Part shown: positions 24,709 through 40,111 of the stretch, one piece after another
Layout of the letters: every line of letters begins with the position of its first letter
Numbering within the stretch: the stretch's first letter is position 1
Notes under the pieces: model-generated
What the model saw: only the letters and a program-made list of their open reading frames with translations
What the model was told of the DNA's origin: nothing
Database searches by the model: none
Translations under genes and position numbers: made by a program
Assembly (NCBI RefSeq): GCF_000004075.3
Contig: NC_026657.2
Location: 3,224,001 to 3,288,000 of the forward strand
Origin: Cucumis sativus
Lineage: Eukaryota > Streptophyta > Magnoliopsida > Cucurbitales > Cucurbitaceae
Direction: 5' to 3'
DNA length: 64,000 nucleotides

Positions 24709-27700
24709 ATGGAGATGCTTACTACAAATTCTGGTGCGATGCTACCTCTTCTACCCCCAGGTACAAGCAATTAAATTTCATATCTGTTTATTGATTTGAT
24801 GTGTAAGCGGAAATGAATGGGTTTTATTATAAGTAAAAGAAAAAAGTCAAGTACAAGGGAAAGTAAGCAGGATAATCAATAATGCCTTTCCCCTACCCAG
24901 AAAGGAGCATGTAAGAAGCTACCTGTATCTAATTTGATTGGAGAAGTAAGTTAATGTCAGAATTCAAACTATTTCACTCGACTCACTTCTGCATGAGGTG
25001 CTGTACTGTATACATTATACAATCCAAGAAATTGTCAAAAGTCTTCAAAATTTCCTTTAGGATTATTCTTTCGATCTAAAGTTAGCTATAAAACAGTTGT
25101 GGAAGGAATTCCATGTAGAACTCTACCTTTCTGTTCACTTTTCAGCCATCGGCTCACAAAACTTCTGGAAATGAGGGATCTCACATTGTTCAGAAAGCTC
25201 TAAAAACCTAAATTTGACATTATGAAAATTCCAGCTTTTAGTGGTAACTCAGTAGAGGAATTGATGAAAAGACTAGTGGTTAATTGGGTAATTAGGTATA
25301 TTCTAGGTTAATTCCCTTTATACCCCCACTTGTAATAGAACTCTATAAATAGAAGTCTTCTCCTCTTGTATGAAGCACATTATTCATTCTAATAAAAGAT
25401 TCACAATCTTGGAGAATTTTCCATGAGGTTACTTGGGCTACATCGGAAATAGACGGTCTATATAGGAAGAAGTTGACTTTGTGTTGAGCCCTTTCTAATC
25501 AGGTTAGCTATGTTGGTATCTGAAGTTGGGTTTTTTGTTTAGTTAGGTGACAAGAGAAGACTTGCAAGAGTGTGCCCTTAAATTATTAAAATTCTTCGAA
25601 GAAATGTTACATGCTCTCATAATAACAATATCTACATTGGTTTACTGGTTTATTCAGTTGGGGAACAAATAATTTAGTTGGTACAGATCTGTGCAATCTG
25701 ATTGTGAGATAACATACATCTTGATCATCCTATGGAATATATATTTATTGACACTCAGTTGATTGGAGCAGTCAAGTTTCACTAATGGTTGCTAATTGTG
25801 ATAACTTAAGATTTGTTCAATGCCTTGATCTTTGTTACATAATATGTCTTCATTTTGCCATCGTTAAAAGTTTTTTGGTGTTTAATGCATTACATAATAT
25901 ATGTACTTTTCATATAACCCTATGTTGTTTCCCGATCTTTTAATTTTCAATATATTTTGCTCAGACTATATAATAAATCTAATTAGCTTATGTCATCTTT
26001 TAAATTTAAGAACCATAGTAGCTACATGGTTTCTGAGTTATGAAGTTAAAAAGTAATGGTTTTTGTTTAAATTAGTCTTCTATTGCCATTATTTTGAGAA
26101 ATGTTTTGATCTTTAGTTTTAATATTGTCTTTGTTAAATAGTGGGTCAGCATTGGGGAAGAATGAAGGCCAACAACTTACCTCTTAGATGGTATAGTTCG
26201 CAGCATCAAACTCCTAATAGTAGGAGACTATCAATGGTTGCTAAAGCAGGACCAGTATTTCTCAAACCAATTCCATCTACTCGGACGAAGGGAGGCGTTC
26301 TATGTTCAAGTAGAAAGAACAATGCTTTCATTTGTTTTGCTGCTTTGGTAAGTTTGTTCTTGTTAATTGGTTTCTCTTTTAGAGCTTCCTCATTTTCTTT
26401 CAGCATTGAGTTTGTCTGTTCTCTTTTTACTTTTCCTCAGCTGGTAATAGTTTTTTTATATCAGAAATATTATTGTATAATGTTAACTGTTAAGCTTAGA
26501 AGATGCCAAGGGAGATTTCCTAAAGGCTTACCAATTTATTGAATTGAGTTGGGGCTTTGGATGGTGAGGAATCATAGAGTTTTCAGAGGGGTGAGACGTA
26601 CGGGAAGGAGTTGTTCCTTGATTTGGCTCTTGATGATTAAGGTCATTTCTCATTAGGGCGCCTTATTCATTCAGATTAGAGCAACATCTCCCTTTTCTAC
26701 TTCTTTGGCTCTGTTTTTATTTATGCCTCTGTAAATGATAAAGCTTGATTTAATTATCAATATAGGTACTGAATCTAGGGAAGACTTAGAGAGCTTCCCT
26801 TCCCTCCTAAACAGTATATACAATTTTCACAAAATGAGTTGAGCAAAAAGATCACCTCTCTAGCTCTTTTCTTCTCTCTATGATCCACTGATCACGTCTA
26901 CTCTATGCAAGCTTTTAAAAAGCAGTTGAGGTTTACACTTTGAGGCTTGCCTTGAGAAAAGTCTCTTAACTATTTTTTCCTTTTGGGCTTGTGTGTTTGT
27001 AAAATCGCACGGAGGTCCCTTGTTTCATGATTTGAAAAATGATTGCTGTTGAACCATCATAGGGTTGGCCTAGTGGTAAAAAAGGAGACAGTCAATGGCT
27101 AACTAAGATGTCATGAATTCAATCCATGGTAGCCACCTACCCATGAATTAATTTACTATGGGTTTCTTTGACACCCAAATGTTTTAAGGCGGCAAGTTGT
27201 CTAGTTAGATTACTCGTCTTGTGAGATTAATTGAGGTGCGTGTAAGCTAGTCCAGACAGTCACGGATATAAAGAAAATGATAGTGATTTGGCTAAAAAAA
27301 TGTTAAGGTTTTTTTGAACTATTAATGATAATAGAAGATACGCTAGAGATATCCTTATATTTTTTTTATTTGAGTGGAAATTTGGGGGGTGAATTTATTT
27401 TACATTATTATAGGACTATCATGTCTAACATTATTTGGTCCTACCAATTTAGGATTTGTAAAATGTTTTTAATTCAATTTGATGCTTATGCCTCACCTCT
27501 TTGAGAATGAAAAGCTTCAAAATTGTTTTAGCCTTTCAAAACGTTGCGTTTATTATATTCACGTTACACAATTTTTTCATCTACCTAATTACCTAATCAA
27601 TTAGTATCGATCTGAATGAGTGTTTGAAGCAGCATAACAGTCTGAGTGGTGAATGGATTTGATTTTTTTTGAATAATCAATAGTAAAGAAGAAAATAGTT

Positions 27701-28321
27701 GAAGACTTAAACTGAATATGTGAAAGAGGGATTTAGTTAAAGACTTAAACAGAACATTTGAAAGACGGATTAAAAGAATAGAAAATGTATATAATGACAC
27801 TTTCTTTCTGCAGAATGCTCGATGTGCAGCAGAGCAGACCCAGACCGTTACAAGAGAGGCTCCTACAATCACTGTTCTTCCCGGTAACAATCACTTGCAA
27901 TTTTTTTTTTTGAATAATATTAACTTTTAACAGCAATCTTCCTAGCAATAAGTTGCATATCACACTCTGATACTCCTTGCAAGTATCATGCCCTGCTATG
28001 TTCTTTCCTATTTGTCTCTCTCCCTACCACGCACACACGTACTTGCCATTGGCTATCGTAATGTTTGCTGTTGTTAAGCTGTATCTTTTACTATGCATTG
28101 TGTTACCTAGAATTAAAATTGCAGGCAAGGAGAAGTCACCACAATTGGATGATGGCGATTCTGGATTTCCACCTCGAGATGATGGTGATGGTGGTGGGGG
28201 AGGCGGTGGCGGCGGAGGCAACTGGTCCGGTGGATTCTTCTTCTTTGGGTTCCTTGCTTTCTTAGGCCTTCTAAAAGATAAAGAAGAAGATGGGTCATAT
28301 GAGAATGATCGGAGAAGATAA
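24709..28321 (+). CDS. Small plastid protein of the YELLOW LEAF 1 type (Gly-rich, one membrane segment)
   Basis: Four coding exons: 24709-24760, 26142-26347, 27814-27883 and 28125-28321. All are GT-AG and in frame, giving 174 residues from MEMLTTNSG to ENDRRR. The N-terminal 70-80 residues are rich in Ser, Arg and Lys and poor in acidic residues, as in a chloroplast transit peptide. Then come a short conserved segment (CAAEQTQTV), an acidic linker, ten glycines in a row (132-141), NWSGG, and a hydrophobic stretch FFFFGFLAFLGLL (147-159) that should be a membrane helix, followed by a charged tail. I match the Gly-tract plus FFFFGFLAFLGLL end to plant proteins annotated as YELLOW LEAF 1; in rice YL1 is reported to bind the ATP synthase beta subunit and to affect chlorophyll and light reactions. 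The match is from memory and the function is inferred. Exons are tiny against 1.4 kb and 1.5 kb introns. Confidence 0.75.
25265..25465 (+). mobile_element. Possible solo LTR in intron of YL1-like gene
   Basis: TCTATAAATAGAAGTC (TATA-like, near 25342) is followed by a short CT-rich start region and ATTCTAATAAAAGATTCAC (poly(A)-signal-like, near 25388), the promoter-plus-terminator order of a copia-type LTR. Edges, TG/CA ends and target-site duplication were not established. Confidence 0.35.
27062..27275 (+). mobile_element. tRNA-derived SINE, copy 2 (Au-like)
   Basis: An RNA polymerase III A box (TGGCCTAGTGGT, 27066-27077) and a B box close to GGTTCAATCC (GAATTCAATCC, 27115-27125) have tRNA-like spacing. 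They are followed by GGTAGCCACCTACC, GACACCCAAATG and the tail GTGAGATTAATTGAGGTGCG. The tail recalls the Au family of plant SINEs. It lies in the third intron of the YL1-like gene. Confidence 0.65.
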
Positions 28322-30220
28322 ATATACTTTGATTAAACATATAATGTAGATTCTAGATTTATACTTCAATATACAATCTCAAAATAAACGTTTGTTTCTA
28401 GTCATGTTAAAATCTCCATTAAATTTCTTTCATCCATTCACTTGCCTTAAATTTAGTAAAGACCGGCATAAGAACATAAAGTTCCCAAAGACATTTGGAA
28501 TTCATGCTACTGACTTAAGCATAGTTCAAGTGATATAATGGATTTTTATCCTTGATATTAAGGGTAGAAATGGTGGTAGGCAAAACTAGGATTTCTAAGC
28601 AGGTTGAGGTTCTGTTTTTTGGTTTTTAGTTTTTTTAGAATGGAATGTATGTCAATTATTGCTAAGCTCATCGAATGAGTGGTTCTGTTTAAATTTTAGT
28701 ATTTTTGTTGCATTAATTAGTTGAATGATAAAGGACAAAGGGTGATAATTTCTTAATGTCAGTTTTGGGTGCAAACTAGTGGCAAATGCGCAATGTCGAT
28801 TTTGGTCGATTGATTTTTGAATGTTTTGTGAATTTGACGAGTTAGTATGGAAAAAGAGATTGAAGGGAAAAGAAAAAGGTGAAAAACAAGAAGAAATTTA
28901 GAAAAAGAAATAGAAGATAAATGGGGAAGGAAAATGTGAGAAGATATGGATAGAAAATTAATAAAAAGACATTAGTTTGGATTCAAAGTTGTATTAATCA
29001 AAACTTAGTTGTATTAATCAAATCTTTCAACTAATGACTCAAAATTATTGAACTAATTTAGGCTATTTATTGGTGATTTCAGCATTATTATTTTATTCTA
29101 TTTCAAATCAGTTTAATATCACTAAAGAAGTCTTCTCGAAAAGTTCTGTGATTCTTTCTAAAATATAGAAAAATAGAGGAAGTTGAGTTGAAAAAAATCA
29201 ATCAAATTTTAATAAGAAAAAGGGTAAATATATGTTTGATTTTTTCATTCTGTCTCTAATTTACATTAAGAGATTCTTGTAGATTTTGTTATATTTTTAT
29301 AAATAGTTTTATTATTTTTTTTGTTATATTTAAAAAAATCGATAAATGGGTTAAATATATTTGAAGGGAATGTCGCTAATATGTTGACCATATGAAAGAT
29401 GAAGGTAGGTTTGTTAGAGTAGTGAAAACAAACATTTCATTTTGTTAATTTCATATTTCATGTAAAGTGGCAAAAATCTTAAATTTTAGAGAATATGGTT
29501 AAATTTCATTTCAATCCAAGATCTTGAGTTGTCAACACAATTATCCTCATCTAAATCAACCTGAAAAATGCATTCCTTATTGTTTCAAATTTAGAGCAGA
29601 GGGAGATTTATGATATTTTTATTGAGAGGCAAAATGAACATTCCACATGCGTAATTGTCCTTATGACTCTTTAAGCTTTGCTTTGTTTCATATTCTTGAA
29701 AGTTATCCATTGTTCAAGTCTTAAATCCTATTTATTTGGTAGTTTACTTTCTCATCAATTGAAAATTAGTGGCTACAAATATCACATCACATCACATCAA
29801 TATCACAATTAATATTGAAATTGAATGAAAGAACAAAAAAAAAAAAAAAAAAAAAAAGGACGACTGCTGATAATTCTTTACCATATGTTCACACAATTCA
29901 ACCCTTTCGCTATATATTTCGACCATTTACTTTTTTGGCTCAAGAGATGCTTCATTGACAAACACTTCCATACTAAAAAAAAACTCAGCCAAGAATGCAA
30001 ACAAAAGCAACCACAGGTCTGCCTGTCTCATGCTTAAAATACAATAATTTAGTCACAGAAGAAACAAGACCCAAAATAACCCAAAGAACAACCCATGCGA
30101 AGTGAAAATTCGATGTTTGCCCCTCTAAGAAGTGGCCTATAGAGTTTACAATAGGGCAAACCATGATTCAAGATACAATCGATATACTTTAAATGGCAGA
30201 TCACGATCACGATCACAACT
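28322..30220. other. 3' UTR and AT-rich spacer
   Basis: Follows the YL1-like stop and precedes the CBL gene, which converges from the right. It contains an A run at 29835-29857 (about 23 A) and nothing else I can identify. The CBL 3' UTR probably covers about 30060-30220. Confidence 0.5.
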
Positions 30221-32252
<2,032 letters not shown>

Positions 32253-32859
32253 GATATCGCTTGATAATCAAAACACTCCATGCCTGATTAATGGAAGATG
32301 TGCATATGAGTTTCTCCTCAATGATATCAGAAAATGAGAAGAAAATATTGCATAAAAAGAGAGAGTAGACCTTTTAACCATTTCCTGCTTCTAATGACTT
32401 ATTCAGATGCCAAAACTTCACATAACAACAGGAAACCTATTCTGGCCGAGACAATATTTTGAGTGCATTAGGAATTTAATAGAACAAAAGATAGTGCGTT
32501 AGTAAAAAAATATTTTCTGGGAAAAAAAATTAATAGCTCAAGTAGCTTTTCGATATTACATAACTTCAAGAACAAATAATAATAATTAATAAATCAATAA
32601 TTAACAAAACAAAAACTAGCATCAACGACTTCCCAACTCAAACTTCCTCAGGGGAAGTTGACTATCCGTGCATCAACGCCTTCTCTTTTTCTTTTTCTCC
32701 TCTCCCTTTCATTAATGAATCACAATAATTTGATTATCATATGGGTTTTCCCATAGGATAAAAGAACTAATTTATAGTCGTCAATGAAATGTGAAAATTA
32801 TGGTGTACCGCAGTTAAAGTGTTAAACTGCCTCTAATCTCTTGAACGAATCCAATAAGC

Positions 32860-32960
32860 CAAAGAACCATTTGTGGCATCTAGAACAATGAGAATGACGC
32901 ATCTGGCATTGTATGTGTTAATAACCATAAAGTATGAGGTTCGAGTCCCCTGCTCCTATT
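32860..32960. mobile_element. Possible SINE fragment with a B box
   Basis: GAGGTTCGAGTCCCCTGCTCC near 32936 contains a perfect RNA polymerase III B box (GGTTCGAGTCC). A matching A box at tRNA spacing is not clear and the flanks do not fold as a tRNA by eye, so a worn SINE is more likely than a tRNA gene. It lies in the CBL leader intron. Confidence 0.3.
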
Positions 32961-33403
32961 GTATTTATAGAATTATGGTGATCTAGTTCTTGCATAGTTG
33001 ATAGTCCTTCCACCACATAATCATATAAAAGAAAATAGTGATCCCAGATCAGAAAAATCTCTTCCAAGTATATGAAAATGCAAAAAAAAAACCTTCCACA
33101 AGCATTGCCACGAGCAACAAGAGAGCAGAATTTGAATAAAGCAAAAGGAAAATGGCCGCCGTAATTTCCACCCACAAAAAGGATTACACTCAAACAACTA
33201 CCAAATGAAAAAAAAAAAAGCAACAATAGGCATCACAAAATGAAAACACACCACAAAGTCCGTCCCAACAATGGATCTCTAAATCCAAAACAGATCCGAT
33301 CGCGCAATTCCTCACTCTAGGCCCCACCAAAAAACAGATTTCAAATTCCAAAAAACGATCTGCTGAAGAAAAAACGTAATACAATTGAAGTTCAAGAACC
33401 TTC

Positions 33404-33660
33404 CACCACCACCAGCAGCAGCAGCAGCAACAACAACAACAACAAAACCCAGCAATCATATTCTGTTTATTGGGGGAGAAATTTCTGTAGAAAAGCAAGA
33501 AAAGGGAAAATAAAATGGTTTACCGTATGAAGAGAGGTGCAGAGGGTGGAAATGAGGAGACGTTCCGGCGGTGGTGGAAGAAAAAATGCGATTCCGGGGG
33601 AAGAGAAAGAGAAAGAGAGAGAGAGAGAGAGATTGCGAAGCGTTCTTATAGCCAAAAGCT
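33404..33660 (-). promoter_or_regulatory. CBL 5' UTR exon with microsatellites
   Basis: An ACG|GTAAAC donor read leftward ends a leader exon at 33524. The leader carries a GA run at 33605-33632 (CT-rich in the mRNA), a common plant 5' UTR feature. Inside the adjoining intron is a compound repeat of ACC, GCA and ACA triplets at 33404-33446. The leader intron is about 1.25 kb. The transcription start is not resolved. Confidence 0.5.
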
Positions 33661-34346
33661 ACGAACGGAAAACCAAACCAAAAACAATTATTTGGTTTTT
33701 TTTTTTTTTTTCTTTTGGGTTTAATAAATCAAATGATATATAAAAAAATATATATTAATGGAAGACAAAAAAATTGATGTTTTGTAGCGTTGCGATGAGA
33801 TGGAATCATGAAAGGCTAAGCCCATATTCTTGCTCTTCCGATGATAAGGCGCACACTAAACGACCTCGTTTTCACCTCCTTTCAATAATATAATTTCCAT
33901 TTTTCTTAAATATAAACAAACCCCCAATAAACCACCAAATATTTCATCTACTCATCTTCATTATTAATTCAATTTCCACTTTTCAAAATATTATTCTTAT
34001 TTTATTATGGATTAGTTAGGTCAATCCATATGAGAGCAGGAAATGGGATAGGTCCCATTAAGCATAAATTGGAGTCCTCGACCTTGACATGGGTTGAGGC
34101 CGAGGGTGAGAGACAGTAAACCCAAATTAAAGCTCAATTTTCTTATACTCTCTCCTACCTCAATCACTTGATTAATTATATGTTCTTCATAGATCGTTTT
34201 GGGTTTGGATATCTCAAAATATTAAGAAAGTGAAAATATTCTATAAATAAAATCAAAACATTCAAAAGAAGAAAAGGAAAAAGTAAACGCGCACACACCC
34301 TTTAGGATTGGAACATGGGGACGCAAATTGGGGGAGGGGGTAATGT

Positions 34347-34378
34347 CATCATGCCATCATGCCATCATGCCATCATGC
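34347..34378. repeat. Four tandem copies of CATCATGC
   Basis: CATCATGC is repeated four times without error just downstream of a G-rich run (GGGGGAGGGGG). A short minisatellite, upstream of the CBL promoter. Confidence 0.9.
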
Positions 34379-35043
34379 CAAGCATTTATTTTTGCAACGA
34401 TGCGGGATAGGGACGTCATCTGCAGAGACAATTTTCATTAAAGTCTTTTTTTTTTCTTTTCGAAAGTTCATGGGGTTAATGGATTGCAACTAAATATAAT
34501 TCCAAAAATGACAAATGTCTATGTATATTGTGATAAATATAAGTAATAGTTTATTTTAATTTATCATATTCTAACACAAATAAATTGTGATATTTTTTAA
34601 ATAATTTTTTTATAAAAGTAACTCTAAGGAGATAACTAAAAAGAGGAATAGGGAAAAGTAAATAAATTTAGGAACAATTTGATAATAAAAGAATAAAATA
34701 TGTACAAAATATTAGTAGATATAAATACAATGCAAAATAAAATATGTATAAAATATTTAAATTTATATTTAGTTCTTAAAACCTATTAATGGTAGATTCT
34801 ATTATAATAATTTAAAAAATTAAAAAATTAGAGATATGAGATATATATGATATTATCGTACAACCCTAGCTAGTAGGTCAATTCCAATTAATATCATTAA
34901 TAAAAGAAATTGAAATTTGTGTTTCAAAAGTGTATTATAACAAGCCTTTAAATTATTAATGATTGCAATAAACTTTAAATTATTGAAACTTGTGGCTACC
35001 CCATAATAAGATTTCCATAAGTTTGTGTATTTATTTAAAACCC

Positions 35044-35052
35044 TATATATAT

Positions 35053-35102
<50 letters not shown>
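35044..35102. repeat. Long AT dinucleotide microsatellite
   Basis: Almost uninterrupted alternating T and A for about 58 bp with one phase slip (ATAATATA). Likely length-variable between individuals. Confidence 0.95.
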
Positions 35103-35103
<1 letters not shown>

Positions 35104-37402
35104 CATAGCTTTAGCTTATTGACAAAATTAATTTTCTATAAAATAAATCCATTATGTCTCAGAGTTGATAAATAATGTAGACATATGGTAACAAATGAAA
35201 TTACATTCTAAATGCTTGAATGCAACTAATATTTAAAATTAGGATTTTTGCAGAAATAACAAAAAGATTTATGATAGTAAAGCTTACATACAACATTTTC
35301 TAAAATTTGTAAAAGTAGCAAATTTAAAAGTGATGACTATCTGATAGTCCTATAATTACCGTATGATAGTTCTCTAATAACTTATGATTACCATCTGCTA
35401 GTTGTATGATATTACTAATTTTGTCATATTCGCAATATGCAAAAAACTTGGTGTCATGAGTTGTTTTTTTAAATGTTTTGGTCATTTGATGCAATTTCCC
35501 TTTAAAATTTATCAATAAAGAAAAAAATAACAACATTTTGTAAATTTTCAAAAAGTTATAATGACATTTGGTCATATACATACTTTTTATGATTCAAGAT
35601 TTTTTTTAGGAAACAAAGAGTTGTTCGAAGAATGAGAATGTAATCAAGATTACTCTCCAAGTTTGAGAAGTGTTAGTAATTGATGAAAAATTTGTGAAAG
35701 GAAAATATATTATTATTTTATTTTCAATTGCATTCCGACGTTGATTAATTTTGAGTGTGAAAGTTTCTTCACATACCTCCCATTGTTTGATTCATGGGTT
35801 TGGACCCTTAGGGCACCTAAGTTTTGGAAGGATGGAAGAGATAGGCAAACATAGGTATATTTGTATCTCCACGCCTGTCCAAACGTTATTATCGTTTTGC
35901 CTCCCATAATTTTCTCTCACATTAAACATGTGACTGTTGGCTGGCCTCCCACCTATCGAGCAATATTGTGTCTTCCATTGAGTGTTATTTGATTTTCAAT
36001 TGATTTCACTGCAAAATCAATTGAAGATCGAGAGACAGTTTTATCTTAGGGACGATAAGGCGATTATTCTGTTTGCACAAACGAGAGCAGAGCCGCAAAA
36101 CATCCTAAAGAGAGTGTGTTTTAGCGACTTAGTCGTATATTAACGTGTTTTATGTTTTGCAGCTTCTGTTCCAGCGTACTGATCTATTTTGGTGTTCTTA
36201 TCCGTACGCTATATAGTTTGACGAACGGACTGAGATGTGATTTGAAGACCGAAGTGCAACAATAGTTAGAATGCATGAGATATTGAGGGAGGAAAATGGA
36301 AATAGTACTGTGGAAAATGAAGACTATAATAAAAGAATATTGGATTGAAATTTGTGAAACGACTAAAATAAGTTGTGAAATATAAATCATATCCAAAATG
36401 TACAATCAAAACACGAAACATTACGTTAACAAACTCATTACATTACCAGTATCCAAAAACCAACATGTAATAGAAATAGAAATGTTTCTAACGATTCTAT
36501 AAATAATAATTGAGCATTTGATATGGTAAAATCTGGAAAAGATAAAAGAAAACAAAAGAAATATATATATATATATGTATGTATGTACACGTTTTACATA
36601 TTATATTATGATATTAATTATGAGTGTATATATTGGAATCCAACTCTGCTGGGCCAACTTCATTATTATATCATCGTTTTATAAAGTGAGTTTAAAATAA
36701 GCTTTTTTGTTTCAAATTATCATATATAATTCTTTTTAATTCAAAATTAGTGTTTTTGCACCAATTCTAATAAACTTAATCATCACCTAAAATATATATA
36801 TTAAAATTAAAATGTAGGCTTAAGGAGTTCTACTCCCAAATATTAAAAGTTTCTCCATATATTTTTAAATATAAAAAAAATGATTGTTGTATCATACGAC
36901 CAAAAAATTGTTATGATATATCCTAACTCTTAACTTTGATAGATTATAATTATTAATTAAATTAAATTTTACTATATTTATAGTCTTTTGCAATGGTAAA
37001 TATAGAAATCTTGCTAAAAATATTATCAAATATAATATAATGCAAAAAGAATTTATAGATTTAACTTTGAAGGTCTATTTGTTGACTACTAGTAGAATTT
37101 ATTATACTATTGAGTTTTGTTGGTAACCATTTCGGTTTTTGTTTTAATTTCTTATTTTTTGTCTATATTTCGAACTTCATAAACAAAAACATGTTTTTAA
37201 AAACTACTTTCAATTTGAAAAATTTGACTTGGTTTTTGACAATACAAAAGGTTAAAAATTAGATATCAAAGCAAGTGATTAATGATGGAAAAAATGTTTA
37301 CGAACTTAAATTTTAAAAATAAAATAATAATATAAAAAATTAAATGATTATCAAATGAAAATCATATAGCAATCATGATCAGTATTGTATATTAATCGAT
37401 CT

Positions 37403-37492
37403 ATATGAATTTGCATAAGAAAGAACTTATGTTATTAATATTATATAATGATCAATCAGTATGAATTTGCATAAGAAAGAACTTATGTTATT
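37403..37492. repeat. Direct repeat, 33 bp, period 57
   Basis: TATGAATTTGCATAAGAAAG plus AACTTATGTTATT occurs at 37403-37435 and again at 37460-37492 without mismatch. The surrounding ATCGATC and ATCAATC also match, so the duplicated unit is about 57 bp. Confidence 0.85.
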
Positions 37493-37861
37493 TTGCATGG
37501 CTGTACTGTTTTTGTTAGTGTGTGTAAGTATTCTTTTTGTTAGTTAAAATAAGATGAAGTAGGCATCAAACAAAACGTAAGAAATGGAAATGTAGTTTAT
37601 GATCATGTTAAGAAGGTTTTAATACTATTTTCGTCACCTTTTTAAAACGTTGCTAAACTTTTTTTTTTAAAGTATACTTTGATTTTTACTATTAGCTTTA
37701 GATTATCATATTAATTAAATTGATAAATAAAATAAAAAGATCCGGCTAAATTATTCTAAATAATTGTAACTTTCTCACGTCCACTTTCCGGCTCCCACAC
37801 CCTTTGTTTTTATTTTTAAAAAATTGAAACCTTAAGCAAAACATAACTGAGTTGAATAAAA

Positions 37862-37905
37862 ATAACTAAAGTTGAACTTGCATATTGGTGTTAACATTCA
37901 TGGCT
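37862..37905 (+). mobile_element. SINE tail fragment, copy 3
   Basis: AGTTGAACTTGCATATTGGT followed by GTTAACATTCATGG aligns by eye with the 3' end of the SINEs at 22660 and 27062. Only the tail is recognisable. Confidence 0.3.
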
Positions 37906-38535
37906 GGAGGATATTCCCACAATAATTAGTCTCTGATAATTACTTTTTCAATTTGACAATGATATTCCCACAATTAATCAAGTCAATTAATATGATGAAT
38001 ATATTAGAGTAAGTTATCCAATTATAAAAACCGGTTTTATTAAGTACAAGGAACGGGGAGAAATATTGAACCCGAGATCTCTTGTCTTCAAAAACATTAC
38101 AGATATCAGTCATTACAATAATTTTGGTCTCTGGCAACAGTTTTTTCTGATAATTAATAGAATTTTAACAACAAATATCAAAGCAATTATCTTTTTAAAA
38201 GTTCAAAGATTGAAACAAACGTTTTAAAAAGTTTTAGAATCAAAAGATAACATGATACAAAATTTATGGACAAAAAAAAAAAAAATTTAAACCTAATAAA
38301 AAAAAGTGCATGCAACCTAAAGTAGATGATACAAATATATATAAAGATTTTCATGCACCTTTGTTTGAGTAAAAAAAGAAGAGACTAAAACTATCGTTAC
38401 ATGCGATTTTCAAAACCATATATCATAGTGAGTCGGTTTGGTAATCCATTTATTTTATGTTTTTGGTTTTTTTAAAAGGGAATTGTAAAAATTAACAAAT
38501 TTAACACAATATTTACTGTCATATAACATAAAATT

Positions 38536-38672
38536 CAAATTATTCTATCAATAATAGACATTGATAGTCACTTATATGCTTCTATAAGTAATCTTGATAG
38601 ACAATGATAGAAGTCATAAGTGACAGTCATCGATAGAATCCAAAATTTTACTATAGCTTGTAAATATTGAAA
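38536..38672. mobile_element. Hairpin-type repeat (MITE-like), copy 2
   Basis: TGATAGTCACTTAT (38562-38575) pairs with ATAAGTGACAGTCATCGATAG (about 38616-38636), and TCTATCAATAATAGACA is itself near-palindromic. The sequence CTATAGCTTGTAAATATT at the right end resembles the ends of the copy at 52.5 kb. No coding capacity. Confidence 0.5.
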
Positions 38673-39848
38673 TGGTTACCAAACGAGACCTACATAAATA
38701 GGGCTCAAAGCAATCTAGTTTACCTTCAATTTTGAGACCCACTAGGATTAATACATAAATGAAAACTCATTACGATTGCAACAAAAAATTATCATAGCCT
38801 TATACGAACAAATGCTTCATTTGACATAAAATCTTGAACCAACCATACCTAGTGTTCGTTATTGTTAAACTAAAAAAAATAGAAGAATTGTAAAATAAAA
38901 ACAAGTGAGTTTTGATAATTATAATAAATGCACAATTTGTTAATTATAATAGCTAGTTTTCAAGTTTTAATAATGAAGAGAAGGTTAATTCTTACATCAT
39001 TTCAAAGTTCACCAACTCCTCAACCCAAACCCTAAGATTATTAATTCCATAAAATTTGAATAAAAAGTAGGAATTACTTAAATTACAAATTAGTTAAAGT
39101 TTAGGCCACCTTTACCTCACTACAAACTTTATAAATCAAATGAAATTATATGAAAATTAGGCTCCATTTAATTATGTTCGATGGTGTTTACTGATGTTAA
39201 CTGCTATGAAGTTTGAAAATATTTAGTAACAATCCAACTAATTGATTGTCCATTATAATTATTATTGATCAATTAATGTAACACCACCGATAGGATTAAC
39301 AACCACTTTTCATTACGAATTGGTAAACATGAACTTAATTAGTCCACCTAATATGATAAAACCCTCCTACGTAGTCTTTTTATGGTTTGACAAAATATAA
39401 TAGAGACATACATAAATACTTATCTCCCAAAATAATTCAACAAAATTAGAAATGTTTTATGTGTGAAAAAACTTATAGAAATCGTTTTTTTTTTTTGCAA
39501 TATACATTTGAAAAGACATTTAATTTATAGGTTACACGAATAATCGTATATCTTTCTCAAGTTAGTAAATTTTGAAGAAACATGTACATTTACGAAACAA
39601 TGCAACCATTCTATCGGAATAGTCACACTTAGCTTTGTTCCATTACTAAATTTACAATTTAATCAAATCAATGAAAGACAAAAGAAACAAAATGAAACTA
39701 AACCCCAAATTAAACCATTAACGACCTCTCTCCCTTCACAAAAACAGTTTTAACCAATGGCCACAAATAATAGATTAAAAATAGAAACGATAATTGTTTA
39801 GAAACCCTTGAAAACCCACAAAATTACCAAATCTCCCCAATTTTTCTC

Positions 39849-40111
39849 TTATAAAATCCATTCCAAATCCTTAAACCCAAACTCTTCTGTTCCAATCCCC
39901 AAAGGGGAATCAGAACTGAACAGAACACCCACCACAGAAAATCCGCCATTGAAGCTTCTCCTCATTCCTCTCCGGAAGCCGCAAATCCAACCATCATTCC
40001 CCGGCTTTTGATCACCCATGTGATCGCCTCACCGGCATCTAATAAAAAAAAGGAATAACAAATTACAAAACAAAACAAAAAAAGTCCTCATCAATCTTCC
40101 TACACGTATAC
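39849..40111 (+). promoter_or_regulatory. TATA box and 5' UTR of the small Ser/Arg-rich protein gene
   Basis: TTATAAAATCC at 39849-39859 is a good TATA box. Transcription would start near 39885, leaving a leader of about 230 bp before the ATG at 40112. CT-rich and GAA-rich stretches fit a plant leader. Confidence 0.5.

Larger units (their letters stand above)
33661..39848. other. Gene-poor AT-rich interval
   Basis: About 6 kb without a supported gene. It contains an 8-bp tandem repeat, a long AT microsatellite, a 57-bp-period duplication, a SINE tail fragment, a hairpin repeat near 38.6 kb, and a less AT-skewed island at 35730-36190 that resembles decayed LTR sequence but has no identifiable ends. 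Confidence 0.55.

Noticed and set aside
27062..27140. Functional tRNA gene
   Set aside because: Box spacing is tRNA-like but no acceptor stem closes, and SINE tail sequence follows.
32936..32956. tRNA gene
   Set aside because: A B box is present, but no A box at proper spacing and no cloverleaf by eye; a SINE fragment is more likely.
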